Shown one piece after another: positions 1 to 9,667 of a DNA stretch of 64,000 nt (within the stretch, counting starts at the first letter, position 1; each line of letters starts with the position of its first letter). The stretch lies in contig NZ_CAJHAF010000001.1 of assembly GCF_904846315.1 (NCBI RefSeq), forward strand, positions 992,001 to 1,056,000, in the 5' to 3' direction. The position numbers and the translations under genes were made by a program. Under the pieces are notes generated by a model, which saw nothing but the letters and a program-made list of their open reading frames with translations, was not told the DNA's origin and did not search any database. The stretch is from Psychrobacter jeotgali (GTDB lineage Bacteria; Pseudomonadota; Gammaproteobacteria; Pseudomonadales; Moraxellaceae).

Positions 1-401
1 TCAAAGACATCATTGAAGCACAAAGTAGCCAACATATTCCAAAAATTGCTTGGGTTGCTCCGGCGCAAAGCTATACGGCATCGAGTGGTAAAGCCGTCGA
101 TGAAAGTGACATTGATTTAGTCGTCCGCGCCATGAGTATGGGTCAACTTCATCATGCGATGATGGGTACCGCAGCGGTGGCCATTGCGGCAGCAGCAACC
201 ACACAGGGCACACTAGTTAACGAAGCGGCGGGCGGTGGCAGCCTTGGTGAAGTTAGATTCGGACATCCTTCAGGCACCTTGTTAGTTGGTGGCAAAACTG
301 AACAAATCGACGGTCGCTGGCAAGCCAAAAAAGTCTCCATGAGTCGCTCGGCCCGTCGTATTATGGTTGGTGAAGTGTTTGTACCTGCCGACGCTTTTTA
401 G
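1..401 (+). CDS. prpF: 2-methylaconitate isomerase PrpF, C-terminal part (cut by window edge)
   Basis: The reading frame is open from base 3 to a TAG at 399-401 and encodes about 132 residues. The sequence matches the C-terminal end of the PrpF family: the MGQLHHAMMGTAAVAIAAA stretch, the GHPSGTL motif, and the ending KKVSMSRSARRIMVGEVFVP. PrpF isomerises the 2-methylaconitate made by AcnD during propionate breakdown by the methylcitrate cycle, in the cytoplasm. The start and the expected acnD lie outside the window. The related gene prpD lies 3.5 kb downstream on the same strand. Identification is from family resemblance and is strong despite truncation. Confidence 0.9.
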   Translation, partial: KDIIEAQSSQHIPKIAWVAPAQSYTASSGKAVDESDIDLVVRAMSMGQLHHAMMGTAAVAIAAAATTQGTLVNEAAGGGSLGEVRFGHPSGTLLVGGKTEQIDGRWQAKKVSMSRSARRIMVGEVFVPADAF

Positions 402-433
402 TTATAATTTAGCCTTTTCATGACACGCTAATC

Positions 434-470
434 TCAATTAAACTTGCTTCAATGAGCCAAGTTTAATTGA
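434..470 (+). terminator. Hairpin after prpF, possible terminator
   Basis: A perfect 13-bp inverted repeat (TCAATTAAACTTG at 434-446, complement at 458-470) has an 11-base loop. It sits 33 bases after the prpF stop and 39 bases before the next gene. There is no proper T-run behind it, so it may be a weak terminator or an mRNA 3'-end stabilising structure. Confidence 0.5.
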
Positions 471-508
471 TTAGGTTAAAAAACAACTTAATATAAGCAC
501 TTTTAACT

Positions 509-2356
509 ATGGCAAACTCTCCCAGACGTGTGCCTCTAGATATAAAGCCGCCCACCAAAAAAACGGAACGGGGGGCTTTGCTGTGGTCCATTTTAAAAAG
601 ACTGGGCGAGTTTGCCAGACCCTATCGCGGCCTTTTCATTTTAACCTTGATCCTTACAGTGCTGGGTTCGTTTACTGCGCAGGTTAACGCCTTTGTACTG
701 CAGTACACCATTGATACCTTAACTAATATTGTTGACTTGCCCGATCCCTGGGAAGAGGGTCTAAGGCTACTCACGCTCATTAGTACTATTTTGCTGGTAA
801 AAGAGGTGCTAAACGTTGGTATTACCTTTGGTCAGCGCTATTTTGGTGAACGTATCCGTATTAATTTATCGCGCGACTTATCACAAAAAGTGGTTGATCG
901 TATCCTGTCTTATAAAATGGCCTTTTATACCAGTGACGAAAACGCTAGCGGTAAGCTGCAAACCCGTATTGATTTGGGTGTAAGCAGTCTGACTCAGCTG
1001 GTGCAAAACTTTTTTATCGACATGCTGCCGCTATTTGCTAGTGCGATTGTGTCGTTAATCATTATGTTTAATGCCAACTTTTGGGTAGGTATGGTTGGTC
1101 TAATTATCGTTCCTATTTACTTTTTTGTCAGTCAAAAACAAGCCAACCGTTTGCAAGGGTTTCGCAAACAGATGCGCCAATATCGTGAGACTAAAAGTGG
1201 ATTGGTGATCTCAATAATCGAATCTATTACGGTTATTAAGTCATTTGTGCGGGAGCCCATTGAGTCCGATAAGCACTGGGAAATTCAAAAGGATATGACT
1301 GCCAACCAGCTGCGTATTCGCAGTATCGCATTTTTGTATAACGCTGGTAAAAGCTTTATTGAGCAAATCGGTGTGGTGGTTATTATTGTCCTAACTGCTT
1401 ATTTCGTGCTCAATGGACAGATGACCATTGGGGCGATTATGTTCCATATCTTGCTGTTCCAAAACGTCGCCGCTCCTATTCGTGAACTACACCGTATTTA
1501 TGACCAAATCAATAATGCCCTTACTTATGCCGAAGGGTTCTTTGATATCTTAGATGATGACCAAGCGATTGAAAGCGAGGGCAAAGTCAAATGTACCGAC
1601 CTAAAAGGTCATATCGAACTAACAGATGTCAACTTCTCCTACCCTAATGGCAAACAGGCGCTCAAGGATGTCAGTTTTAATATTTATCCTAATCGCATCA
1701 CTGCTTTGGTGGGTTTAAGCGGCGCAGGAAAAAGTACTATTATTAATCTACTGGTCAAGTTTTATGACCCCAGCAGTGGTACTATTTGCCTAGATGGGCG
1801 CGATTTAGAAGACTACAGCACCCATGATTTGCGTGAGCAAATTGGCTTGGTGCTACAAAAAAACCATATTTTCTCAGGGACTATCGCTGACAATATTCGT
1901 TATGGTGATATGCATGCCACTGATGACGATATTGTTGATGCCGCCAAACAAGCTTCTATCCATGAGCAAATACTAGGTATGCCTGAAGGCTATGAAAGTG
2001 AGGCTAAATTACTCTCAGGTGGGCAGCAACAACGTATTGCGCTGGCACGGATGTTTCTGAAAAACCCACCCATCGTGTTCTTAGATGAACCAACCGCCAG
2101 CCTTGATGCTATTGCTACTCAGCAGATTAAGCAAAGCTTAGACTTGATCAAAAAAGATCGTACCGTAATTATAGTCTCGCATAATATCTCACAAATTATC
2201 GATGCTGATGACTTGGTAGTTATTGAAGATGGGCAAGTTATGGAGACCGGCACCCATGAAGAGCTATACGCCAATCATGGTAAGTACTATGAGATATTTA
2301 ATGCGATGTCAGACAGTTTAAACTTGGATAAAATCAGTCAGACTATTAATGGTTGA
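509..2356 (+). CDS. ABC exporter, fused permease and ATPase (MsbA/multidrug type)
   Basis: This 615-residue protein is a half-transporter. Residues about 35-335 form the six-helix exporter membrane domain, and residues about 370-600 form the ATPase domain. Visible motifs are Walker A GLSGAGKST, the signature LSGGQQQRIALAR, Walker B IVFLDEPTASLD and the switch histidine in IIVSHN. It should work as a homodimer exporting a lipid or drug across the inner membrane; the substrate cannot be read from sequence. The gene lies between the two propionate genes prpF and prpD but has no obvious role in that pathway. The start is the ATG at 509; I see no strong Shine-Dalgarno in front of it. Confidence 0.85.
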   Translation: MANSPRRVPLDIKPPTKKTERGALLWSILKRLGEFARPYRGLFILTLILTVLGSFTAQVNAFVLQYTIDTLTNIVDLPDPWEEGLRLLTLISTILLVKEVLNVGITFGQRYFGERIRINLSRDLSQKVVDRILSYKMAFYTSDENASGKLQTRIDLGVSSLTQLVQNFFIDMLPLFASAIVSLIIMFNANFWVGMVGLIIVPIYFFVSQKQANRLQGFRKQMRQYRETKSGLVISIIESITVIKSFVREPIESDKHWEIQKDMTANQLRIRSIAFLYNAGKSFIEQIGVVVIIVLTAYFVLNGQMTIGAIMFHILLFQNVAAPIRELHRIYDQINNALTYAEGFFDILDDDQAIESEGKVKCTDLKGHIELTDVNFSYPNGKQALKDVSFNIYPNRITALVGLSGAGKSTIINLLVKFYDPSSGTICLDGRDLEDYSTHDLREQIGLVLQKNHIFSGTIADNIRYGDMHATDDDIVDAAKQASIHEQILGMPEGYESEAKLLSGGQQQRIALARMFLKNPPIVFLDEPTASLDAIATQQIKQSLDLIKKDRTVIIVSHNISQIIDADDLVVIEDGQVMETGTHEELYANHGKYYEIFNAMSDSLNLDKISQTING

Positions 2357-2526
2357 TAAGGCTTTATCCATACTGCTTATTCATTGCAAACACATCTGCT
2401 ATGTTTACCGCTCCGCTAGTTCTGTATAGATTGATTGTTTTTGGTATAAATACGCCACTTGGGAGTTGCTAATCACGTTAAGCGGAGTAGAATGCCTTTA
2501 CTATTCATACTAAAAATGAGACATAA

Positions 2527-2934
2527 ATGATCACTATTCCAGTGCTTACCCTTTCAGCGCCTAGTTTAAAGCTGCAACAAAAGGCTTTGGCTATGTATTG
2601 GTCGGTCCCACAAGTTATGGCTTCTCGTATTTGGAGAATTGCCACCACTCCGATGGACTCTAAAGCCCAACAGAAAGAGATTCATAGCATGATAGCGGAA
2701 AAGCAGACGGCTTTTATCCAGTCTATTGGTGATATCAATTCACAAATTATCGCCTCACAAATTACCTTGGCGCATGAATGGATGAGCGATTGGCAACGCC
2801 TAATGCTAGGCAACTATAAGGCATTCAATAACTTTGGTATCCAACTTGATCAAGAAGCAAATAAAGTTATGGATAAAGGTATCAATCCGTATGCTAAAAC
2901 AGTAAAAGCCAATAAAGACCGCCTTTCAAATTAA
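2527..2934 (+). CDS. Phasin-like small protein
   Basis: This is a 135-residue protein without a signal peptide or membrane segment. It is mostly predicted helix, with a pattern resembling the polyhydroxyalkanoate granule-associated phasins of Moraxellaceae and Burkholderiales: a Q-K-A-L-x-M-Y-W-S-x-P-Q-V start, then R-I-x-R-I-A-T-x-P-M and an E-K-x-x-A-F-x-x-S segment. Phasins coat storage granules. Propionyl-CoA, handled by the neighbouring prp genes, can also be a precursor of such polymers, so the location fits, but no polymer synthase is in the window. The start ATG at 2527 begins MITIPVL. The assignment rests on remembered family pattern only. Confidence 0.5.
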   Translation: MITIPVLTLSAPSLKLQQKALAMYWSVPQVMASRIWRIATTPMDSKAQQKEIHSMIAEKQTAFIQSIGDINSQIIASQITLAHEWMSDWQRLMLGNYKAFNNFGIQLDQEANKVMDKGINPYAKTVKANKDRLSN

Positions 2935-2971
2935 TCATACTTTTATAGTTTATACCTTTATAATAACCCCC

Positions 2972-3001
2972 TATCCTCTCTTCATCGAGGGGATAAAGTT
3001 T
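2972..3001 (+). terminator. Hairpin after phasin-like gene, probable weak terminator
   Basis: TATCCTCTC (2972-2980) pairs with GAGGGGATA (2987-2995) across a six-base loop, including one G-T pair. It is followed by a short AAGTTTT tract. It lies 38 bases after the preceding stop codon. Confidence 0.5.
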
Positions 3002-3087
3002 TGAGTTACTATTAAACTCATCTGACAGCGTCCTATCCGTATACCGCTATTGCCTTATTCGTTTAAAGCCCCTAAGAAATTCTAGTT

Positions 3088-3699
3088 ATGACCCGTAATT
3101 TTACTATAAAAGCATTTGATGATTTGACCTCGGTTGATATCTATCACATTTTAAGAGCACGCTCGCAAGTGTTCGTGGTTGAACAAAACTGTCCTTACCA
3201 AGATATGGATGAAGTGGACTTTGATTGTCTGCATTTGGTTGTCCATCAAAACGAGATGCTTATAGCCTACTGCCGTATTATTCCGCCCGAATTCAATAAA
3301 ATGACCTCCAACCTTTCTATAATTGAGCCTTCGAACAAAGCTTATCAATCTATGCCAGCTATTGGTAGAGTGCTGGTACTGCCTGAGTATCGAGGTCATG
3401 GCATAGCCCGTCAAATCATGACTGAAGCTATCAAGTATTGCCGCAAAAAGTACGGCAAAAAACCGATTATTATTTCAGCACAAACTTACTTACTTAGCTT
3501 TTATGAATCGCTAGGGTTCGTCCCTGAGGGTGGTTTTTATCTTATAGATGGGCTTGAGCACGTCAAAATGGTGCTATATGTTAATAAAAAGGTTAAAGTG
3601 AAAAAGCAAGGCTCTAGTATGGTGTCAAAAATCTTGGGGTTATTACTTTTAATACTGGCAGTAGCGTTTGTCGCCGGCTTAATTTATCTCATGATTTAG
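3088..3699 (+). CDS. GNAT N-acetyltransferase (ElaA-like) with C-terminal membrane tail
   Basis: The 203-residue protein starts with an ElaA-type GNAT domain. The signs are the LRARSQVFVVEQNCPYQDMDEVD segment near residues 22-45 (typical of ElaA proteins), the acetyl-CoA loop region IGRVLVLPEYRGHGIARQIM, and SFYESLGFVPEGG near the end of the fold. ElaA proteins are usually about 150 residues. Here a lysine-rich stretch and one hydrophobic helix (about residues 178-203) are added, ending only a few residues from the C-terminus, as in tail-anchored membrane proteins. The acyl acceptor is unknown. The enzyme is probably held on the cytoplasmic face of the inner membrane. Confidence 0.8.
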   Translation: MTRNFTIKAFDDLTSVDIYHILRARSQVFVVEQNCPYQDMDEVDFDCLHLVVHQNEMLIAYCRIIPPEFNKMTSNLSIIEPSNKAYQSMPAIGRVLVLPEYRGHGIARQIMTEAIKYCRKKYGKKPIIISAQTYLLSFYESLGFVPEGGFYLIDGLEHVKMVLYVNKKVKVKKQGSSMVSKILGLLLLILAVAFVAGLIYLMI

Positions 3700-3926
3700 C
3701 CTAAAGCCTGCTTGAGGATTGATAGATGGGTTATTTAATGAGATTATTAAGGTAAATTCTATCTACTGTTTAATTCATAATAAATGATTTCACTAATGAT
3801 CGACTCCCGTTACTAATCTTAGTTACTTACTTCTTAACATAATTCAATTGGCTCTGCATATTGAATATGCTACTTTTATATAATAAAAGTAATATAAAAG
3901 TGAATTTCAAGGAAGAGGTAACGATT

Positions 3927-5429
3927 ATGTCTAATGTAGAAAGCAATGTCCGTCCAGAATACGACAGCGAGATTCAAAAAATTGCCGATTACGTCCTTAA
4001 CTATTCAATAGATAACGACTCACCCAACAGCGATAATGCTTGGCATACCGCCCGTTACTGCTTAATGGATACTTTAGGCTGCGGCCTGCTTGCCCTGCGC
4101 TTCCCCGAGTGTACTAAGCATCTGGGCCCTGATTGCGCGGATCAAATCACCCCCAGTGGCGCGCGGGTTCCGGGTACTTCTTATCGACTTGACCCGATCA
4201 AAGCAGCCTTCGATATTGGCTGTATGGTGCGCTGGCTCGATTATAATGATACGTGGCTCGCTGCTGAATGGGGACATCCTTCAGATAATTTAGGCGGTAT
4301 TTTGGCGGTAGCCGACTATATCAGTCAACAAAATATTAGCCAAGGTCATAAACCGCTGGTTATGAAAGATGTCCTTGAAGCGATGATTATGGCGCACGAG
4401 ATTCAAGGCGTTATGGCGCTGGAGAACTCTTTTAATCGCGTCGGTCTCGATCATGTGTTCTTAGTAAAACTAGCCTCAACGGCTGTAGTCGCCAAGCTCT
4501 ATAATTTACCCCGTGAGCGTATTATGGCGGCGATTTCACAAGCACTGGTCGATGGTCAAGCGCTACGTACTTATCGTCATGCGCCCAACGCCGGTAGCCG
4601 TAAGTCTTGGGCGGCAGGTGACGCGACCAGTCGGGCGGTACGCTTGGTCGATATTACCAAACGCGGCGAGATGGGTGTTCCTGGAGCTTTATCCGCATCG
4701 CAGTGGGGCTTTTACGATGTGCTGTTTAGCCATACCAATAAGGATTTGGCGCTCAAGCCTGAAGAAGATCGCCGCTTCAAGTTTCAGCGGGACTTTGGCA
4801 GCTATGTGATGGAGAATATCTTATTTAAGCTTAGCTTCCCTGCTGAGTTCCATGCTCAGACCGCTTGTGAGGCGGCAGTCATTCTACACCCTCGGATTGA
4901 GGATAGAATTGATGAGATTGAGAAAATCGTATTAACTACCCATGAGTCGGCGATTCGTATTATCTCTAAAGAAGGAGCGTTATCTAATCCAGCTGACCGT
5001 GATCACTGTTTACAATATATGGTCGCGGTGCCTTTATTGACTGGCGACTTGATGGCGGAGAATTACGAAGATGACTATCATGAGCAGCATCATATATTGA
5101 TTGATGGTTTGCGTAGTAAAATGGTAGTAGAAGAAGATGCGGACTATACCAAAGACTATCACGACCCTAGCAAACGCTCGATTGCCAATGCGATTCAGAT
5201 ATTCTTTAAGGATGGCAGTAGCACCGATAAAGTGGCTATCGAATACCCTATCGGTCATAAACGTCGCCGCAAAGAAGGTATTCCGGTACTAAAAGCTAAG
5301 TTCAGAGCCAACCTTGCGACGCGCTTCATAGAGGAGCGTTGTGACGATATCATCAGGCTGTGTGATGATCAGCAGCAGTTGGAACAAACGCCGGTCAATG
5401 AATTTATGGACTTGTTTGTAGCTTATTAG
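3927..5429 (+). CDS. prpD: 2-methylcitrate dehydratase PrpD (MmgE/PrpD family)
   Basis: The protein is about 500 residues if translation starts at the ATG at 3927 ([13 protein letters not shown]). That ATG has a good Shine-Dalgarno (GGAAGAGG) eight bases upstream; an in-frame ATG at 3861 has none and its extension looks non-coding. The MmgE/PrpD fold is recognised by the [10 protein letters not shown] start, [24 protein letters not shown], the [17 protein letters not shown] segment, and [17 protein letters not shown]. The enzyme dehydrates 2-methylcitrate in propionate catabolism. Together with PrpF at the left edge the organism appears to have both the PrpD and the AcnD/PrpF routes. It is separated from prpF by three genes. 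Confidence 0.9.
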   Translation: MSNVESNVRPEYDSEIQKIADYVLNYSIDNDSPNSDNAWHTARYCLMDTLGCGLLALRFPECTKHLGPDCADQITPSGARVPGTSYRLDPIKAAFDIGCMVRWLDYNDTWLAAEWGHPSDNLGGILAVADYISQQNISQGHKPLVMKDVLEAMIMAHEIQGVMALENSFNRVGLDHVFLVKLASTAVVAKLYNLPRERIMAAISQALVDGQALRTYRHAPNAGSRKSWAAGDATSRAVRLVDITKRGEMGVPGALSASQWGFYDVLFSHTNKDLALKPEEDRRFKFQRDFGSYVMENILFKLSFPAEFHAQTACEAAVILHPRIEDRIDEIEKIVLTTHESAIRIISKEGALSNPADRDHCLQYMVAVPLLTGDLMAENYEDDYHEQHHILIDGLRSKMVVEEDADYTKDYHDPSKRSIANAIQIFFKDGSSTDKVAIEYPIGHKRRRKEGIPVLKAKFRANLATRFIEERCDDIIRLCDDQQQLEQTPVNEFMDLFVAY

Positions 5430-5460
5430 CAATCAGGCCTTTATATCCCAATATAAAGCA

Positions 5461-5496
5461 AAAGGGCATGTCTTAATTAATGACATGCCCTTTTTT
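5461..5496. terminator. Bidirectional terminator between prpD and the SDR gene
   Basis: AAAGGGCATGTC and GACATGCCCTTTTTT form a long perfect stem with an AT-rich loop and flanking A and T runs. It can end both convergent genes. Confidence 0.9.
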
Positions 5497-5506
5497 GATT
5501 TTGCTA

Positions 5507-6274
5507 TTACCAAGCTATCGACTCTCCTGCCCAATCGACAAAGCTGCCGGATTGATCCGCATTCATAGCCGATAACACCTCAAGCAAAGATTCGGCGCTA
5601 TAGGCTGGCGAGAATAGCTGTCCTTCTGCGACATTCCCTTGAAACGGAGCCGACAGCTGAGTATTGACCGTGCCCGGCTGCATAACTACCACACAGACCT
5701 CTTTTAGCGAGCGTTTCCATTCGATACTTAGGTTTTTCATGCCCATATTGAGCGCCGCTTTACTCATTCGATAGCTATACCAGCCACCCAATTGATTGTC
5801 GCTGATACTACCGACCCGGGCTGATATGGTTGCAAAAATAGCGGGATTATCATGACTACGCTCAGCCTTTTTTAACAACGGTTTGATATGCTTAGCAATC
5901 AGCATGCTGGCTAAAGCGTTGACTTGCATATTCTGTAAAAAGAAATCGGTCTCAATTTTCCGTAGTGCTTTTTCTGGTTGCGCCGCTTCTGTATGCAGTA
6001 AGCCGACACAGTTAATGACCCAATCGATATGGCTGGTGTGCGGTTGAATCTCATCGATAGCTTGCTCGATACTCTGCTCATCGCTGATATTCATCTTTAG
6101 CCAATATAGGTGATCGGCTTCAATATCAGGCACACTGTTATGATAAGTAGCAAATACTCGTATACTATCGCTGCTATTGGCTTGATTGTTAGCGGTAGCT
6201 TCCACTAATTGCTCGACCATAGCTTTACCGATACCGCCAGTCCCGCCAATAATTAGATAAGTTTTATTATTCAT
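5507..6274 (-). CDS. Short-chain dehydrogenase/reductase
   Basis: This is a classical SDR of about 255 residues. The nucleotide-binding motif GGTGGIGKAMVE is at the N-terminus, NCVGLLH is the equivalent of the NNAG motif, and the catalytic Ser (ATISARVGS) and Tyr-x-x-x-Lys (SYRMSK) follow. The family reduces or oxidises carbonyl/hydroxyl groups with NAD(P); the substrate is not deducible. I chose the ATG at 6274 (MNNKTYLIIGG) because AGGGA lies seven bases upstream, while the ATG at 6280 overlaps that site. It is monocistronic and convergent with prpD. Confidence 0.85.
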   Translation of the reverse strand: MNNKTYLIIGGTGGIGKAMVEQLVEATANNQANSSDSIRVFATYHNSVPDIEADHLYWLKMNISDEQSIEQAIDEIQPHTSHIDWVINCVGLLHTEAAQPEKALRKIETDFFLQNMQVNALASMLIAKHIKPLLKKAERSHDNPAIFATISARVGSISDNQLGGWYSYRMSKAALNMGMKNLSIEWKRSLKEVCVVVMQPGTVNTQLSAPFQGNVAEGQLFSPAYSAESLLEVLSAMNADQSGSFVDWAGESIAW

Positions 6275-6471
6275 CGTCATTCCCTATAATTTCTTTTTTC
6301 CGTTTGAATGTTCAACACGCCCTAGCTGTTTTATTATCTTGACTGATTTTTCTATCTTTTACTATGAACAAATGCTATTTACCGCTCTTTCATAAAACTT
6401 AACGGATTATCATGATTTATACGCTACAATAATCCTTAAAAACAACGCCTTTATTTGGATATCACCTCATC

Positions 6472-7824
6472 ATGCTATCACCCCAAGACCAATTAACTGA
6501 GCTGGTACGCACGCTTGAAACCAAGCAACATGTTTTTGCCACCGACCCTTTATTAGTCACCGAAAAGCTGCAGACCGAGGACGGCACACCTATTCAAAAA
6601 CTGCACCGACGCGCCTCGCGTATTGATAGTAATGGCAATCTTGCTCGGGTATTAGGCAAGATTGATGGTCGTATTAAAGGCATTATGACGGTTATGAGTA
6701 TCGTCTGGTGTGTGTCAGGGTTTTTGGGTTTGTTTACTTTGCTGCAAGCCAATGTGGTCAATTTCTTTTATGTGCTGGTTTGTCTGCTGGGTTTTCATAG
6801 CATTATGCTGGTGGGCTGGCTGGTTTTGACTCTGATGAATAGAGGTAAGCAATCCTCTAATTGGTTCGCCAATTTTGTTAGTCCCAGTCGTTTGATTCGG
6901 GGTAAAGACGATGTAACCTTAGCGGCGACCGAGCTGTACGAGCGCCAGCTTGAGCATAGCGGTATGCGCTGGTACTTGGGCAAGTTCAGCCATCAGCTGT
7001 GGCTTGCGACCTTGACCGGTATGCTGCTGGCTATTATATTTTTGCTCATCGTGCGTCAGTATAGCTTTAGCTGGGAGTCGACTCTGCTCTCTGACCAAGC
7101 GCTGATTACCTTGACTCAAATGCTGGGATGGCTGCCCAGTATGGTAGGCTTTGATGTCCCTGACAATACCGCCATTGTTCAAAGCCGCTTGGTCACCGAT
7201 GCCCTGCCCTTATCTGTAGCGCGTCAATGGGCAAGCCTTTTAATCGGTAGCTTGCTGATGTACGGTATCGTCCCACGGGCGCTGGCATGGATATTTTGTG
7301 CGCTGATGTTCCGCCGTAAAAAGATGCGTTTGGATATTAACCTACCTTATTACCAAAAGATTATTAACTTTTGGCAACGTAAAGTCATTGATGCTGATGA
7401 CTTTAAACAAGCTCCAGCCCCCGTTGCGCCCAAAGCTATGGTTAGCGCCGGCAAAAAGCTAGTGGCATTACTAGAGTATCCTGCTGATCAGAGCAATTGG
7501 TGGCAAGCAGGTCTTGATGACAATCATAGCAATGATGAGATTGAAGACTTTGGTATCGTGGATGATCGTGACGATATGGCACGTCTGCTCACTTATTTAG
7601 ACGCTCATCCCGTACAAGTTATTTTAGGTATCCATAGCAAGGCACTGCTTGACCGTGGCACCTTACGTAAGCTTGATCAGATAGCGGCTCACGCCAAACA
7701 TGGTGCAGTGGTCCAGTTATTAAACGGTGATATTATTGATATTGATGAAAAAACGGGACGTTATCAGCAGTGGCAGACGGCACTGGCGGCACGAGAGATT
7801 GGTTTAGTAGACAGTCATCATTAG
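6472..7824 (+). CDS. DUF2868 membrane protein
   Basis: The 450-residue protein has about four membrane helices (near residues 63-87, 92-117, 177-200 and 252-275) and a soluble C-terminal third. It resembles the DUF2868 family, which is commonly encoded directly before a DUF3482 GTPase, as here. No enzymatic motif is visible. The C-terminal portion (PVQVILGIHSKALLDRGTLRKL) looks like an alpha/beta domain. The role is unknown; with its neighbour it probably forms a membrane-associated GTPase system. The gap to the GTPase gene is 140 bases with no terminator. Confidence 0.75.
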   Translation: MLSPQDQLTELVRTLETKQHVFATDPLLVTEKLQTEDGTPIQKLHRRASRIDSNGNLARVLGKIDGRIKGIMTVMSIVWCVSGFLGLFTLLQANVVNFFYVLVCLLGFHSIMLVGWLVLTLMNRGKQSSNWFANFVSPSRLIRGKDDVTLAATELYERQLEHSGMRWYLGKFSHQLWLATLTGMLLAIIFLLIVRQYSFSWESTLLSDQALITLTQMLGWLPSMVGFDVPDNTAIVQSRLVTDALPLSVARQWASLLIGSLLMYGIVPRALAWIFCALMFRRKKMRLDINLPYYQKIINFWQRKVIDADDFKQAPAPVAPKAMVSAGKKLVALLEYPADQSNWWQAGLDDNHSNDEIEDFGIVDDRDDMARLLTYLDAHPVQVILGIHSKALLDRGTLRKLDQIAAHAKHGAVVQLLNGDIIDIDEKTGRYQQWQTALAAREIGLVDSHH

Positions 7825-7964
7825 GCGTGATTTGCTATTGAGCACTTATTTTACTAACCCTTTATATTAAGGTATGTTTAATGCTCAATACCTATTAACT
7901 ATCTAACTTTTAATTACCTAACTTTGTAAACTATTTACGATTTATAAAAATATAAGATTTTATT

Positions 7965-9521
7965 ATGAATAATGACAATAATAAGCAGGTAACAAGTCAG
8001 GAAGCTATGGCTAATGGATCCTCTCAACCGCTCGATTTAGCTAAAGAAAATAATAGCAGCAAGACTACCATTGCTAGCGGTGAGCCGCTGAAACTAGCGG
8101 TCGTTGGTCATACCAATACTGGTAAAACCTCTATTTTGCGCACTTTACTGCGTGATGTCTATTTTGGGGAAGTCAAAGACGAGGCGGCGACCACTCGCCA
8201 TGTAGAGCGTGCCCAGTTAACCGATAGCCAGACAGGTGAAGTGCTGGTTACCCTGTATGATACGCCTGGACTTGAAGACGCTTCAGGTCTGATGGATTGG
8301 TTGGAGGATAATACTGCCAGTCGCCGTGATGGCATCGAGCGTTTGCAGCAGTTTTTGGCGGCAGATATTGCCCAAGGCGGTGATGGTTTAAAGAGCTATG
8401 ACGATTATAGCCAAGAAGCCAAAGTGATTCGTCAGCTGCTGGCAAGTGACATGGCCATTTATGTGGTTGATGCACGCGAGCCGGTGCTGGGTAAGTACAA
8501 GGATGAATTAACTATTTTGTCGTGGGCGGCGATTCCAGTGATGCCGGTATTTAACTTTACCGATAGTCAACAGGCTAATATCGACGATTGGCAGACCATG
8601 CTGGCACGGCGTAACTTGCATATCTCAACCCGCTTTGACTCAGTTGCTTTTGAGTTTGAGGATGAAATGCGACTTTGGCAAAATCTAGCGACCATGCTCA
8701 CTCATTCAGAAATGCTTGAGCAATTAATGCAGCGCCGAACTGAGGACTGGGCACGCCTATATGATGAAGCCCATCTTATTATTGCTGATTTTTTATTAAA
8801 TGTAGCCGCTTTTGTGCGTGAGATCAACGAAGACGATGATCCGCTACCCGTATTACAACAAATGCAAGAGGCCGTTCGCCAAAGTGAGCGTGCAATGCAA
8901 AATAAATTGTTAAATCTCTATAAGTTTTATGATAATGATGTGGCGGCAACTCCACTTGAGCTCCAAGCCTATCAGCAAGATCCCTTTGATCCTGAATTGC
9001 TAAAAAGCTACGGTATTCGCACCACTTCTGGCGCAGCGGCGGGTGCATTATTAGGTTTAGGTATTGACGCAGCGGCGCTAGGCACAACTATGGGATTGGG
9101 CGCTGCTATCGGCGGCATCGCTGGCGGAATATTATCAAATACTGGTAGTATCGCCGATAAGCTTAGCGGGGTAAAACGGCTTTATATCGACCCGCCGACT
9201 TTGACTTTACTAGCGACACGGGCGCTTGATTTGTTGACTGCATTGCGTCACCGCGGACATGCGGCAACTGATGCGACCCAATTGCTTTATAAGGGTGAGC
9301 CAGCGGTTCAACAAAATGAGCAGCATGAAGAAGTTAAGGATGAAACCGTAGTCACTCCATGGCAGACTCATAAGTTACCGAGCGAGCTTAAAAGAGCACG
9401 CGGAAAGCCGCAATGGTCATCACTTAGCAGCGGTAACTCCGAACGCGCTCAAAGTTTGCGGATAGATGAAGCGTGGTCGCTTGCCCATAAGTTACAGATA
9501 CATAATTCTGAGCGTCAATAA
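7965..9521 (+). CDS. GTPase with DUF3482 domain
   Basis: The 518-residue protein has an N-terminal Era/TrmE-like G domain. G1 is VVGHTNTGKTSILR near residues 47-60, a threonine pair follows in the switch I region (AATTRHVERAQ), G3 is LYDTPGLED near 98, and the G4 equivalent NFTD is near 197. The C-terminal half contains a long helical region and a glycine/alanine-rich hydrophobic hairpin (GAAAGALLGLGIDAAALG onward, about residues 352-385) that could insert into or contact a membrane. This matches the GTPase/DUF3482 family. The cellular process is unknown; the pairing with DUF2868 is conserved as far as I know. Confidence 0.8.
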   Translation: MNNDNNKQVTSQEAMANGSSQPLDLAKENNSSKTTIASGEPLKLAVVGHTNTGKTSILRTLLRDVYFGEVKDEAATTRHVERAQLTDSQTGEVLVTLYDTPGLEDASGLMDWLEDNTASRRDGIERLQQFLAADIAQGGDGLKSYDDYSQEAKVIRQLLASDMAIYVVDAREPVLGKYKDELTILSWAAIPVMPVFNFTDSQQANIDDWQTMLARRNLHISTRFDSVAFEFEDEMRLWQNLATMLTHSEMLEQLMQRRTEDWARLYDEAHLIIADFLLNVAAFVREINEDDDPLPVLQQMQEAVRQSERAMQNKLLNLYKFYDNDVAATPLELQAYQQDPFDPELLKSYGIRTTSGAAAGALLGLGIDAAALGTTMGLGAAIGGIAGGILSNTGSIADKLSGVKRLYIDPPTLTLLATRALDLLTALRHRGHAATDATQLLYKGEPAVQQNEQHEEVKDETVVTPWQTHKLPSELKRARGKPQWSSLSSGNSERAQSLRIDEAWSLAHKLQIHNSERQ

Positions 9522-9588
9522 CTGGTTTTATTATAAATTTTTTAAACTCTGATGGTGCGCATCGATTATCTATTATATTCCTACTAAT

Positions 9589-9667
9589 GGTGCGCGGGGC
9601 GCACCCTACAAGGCTTTAACCCAGTTTAAAACTTTACAGTTAGCGTAGGCTGGGTTTTTAACCCAGC
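9589..9667. repeat. Two palindromes after the GTPase gene, REP-like element/terminator
   Basis: GGTGCGC-GGG-GCGCACC (9589-9605) is followed by CCTAC, a layout often seen in dispersed GGTGCGC-type repeats of gammaproteobacteria. A further GGTGCGC stands at 9554-9560. A second perfect hairpin, GCTGGGTT-TTT-AACCCAGC, is at 9649-9667. The stretch lies between convergent genes, so one or both hairpins may stop transcription. Whether it is repeated elsewhere in the genome cannot be seen here. Confidence 0.5.
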
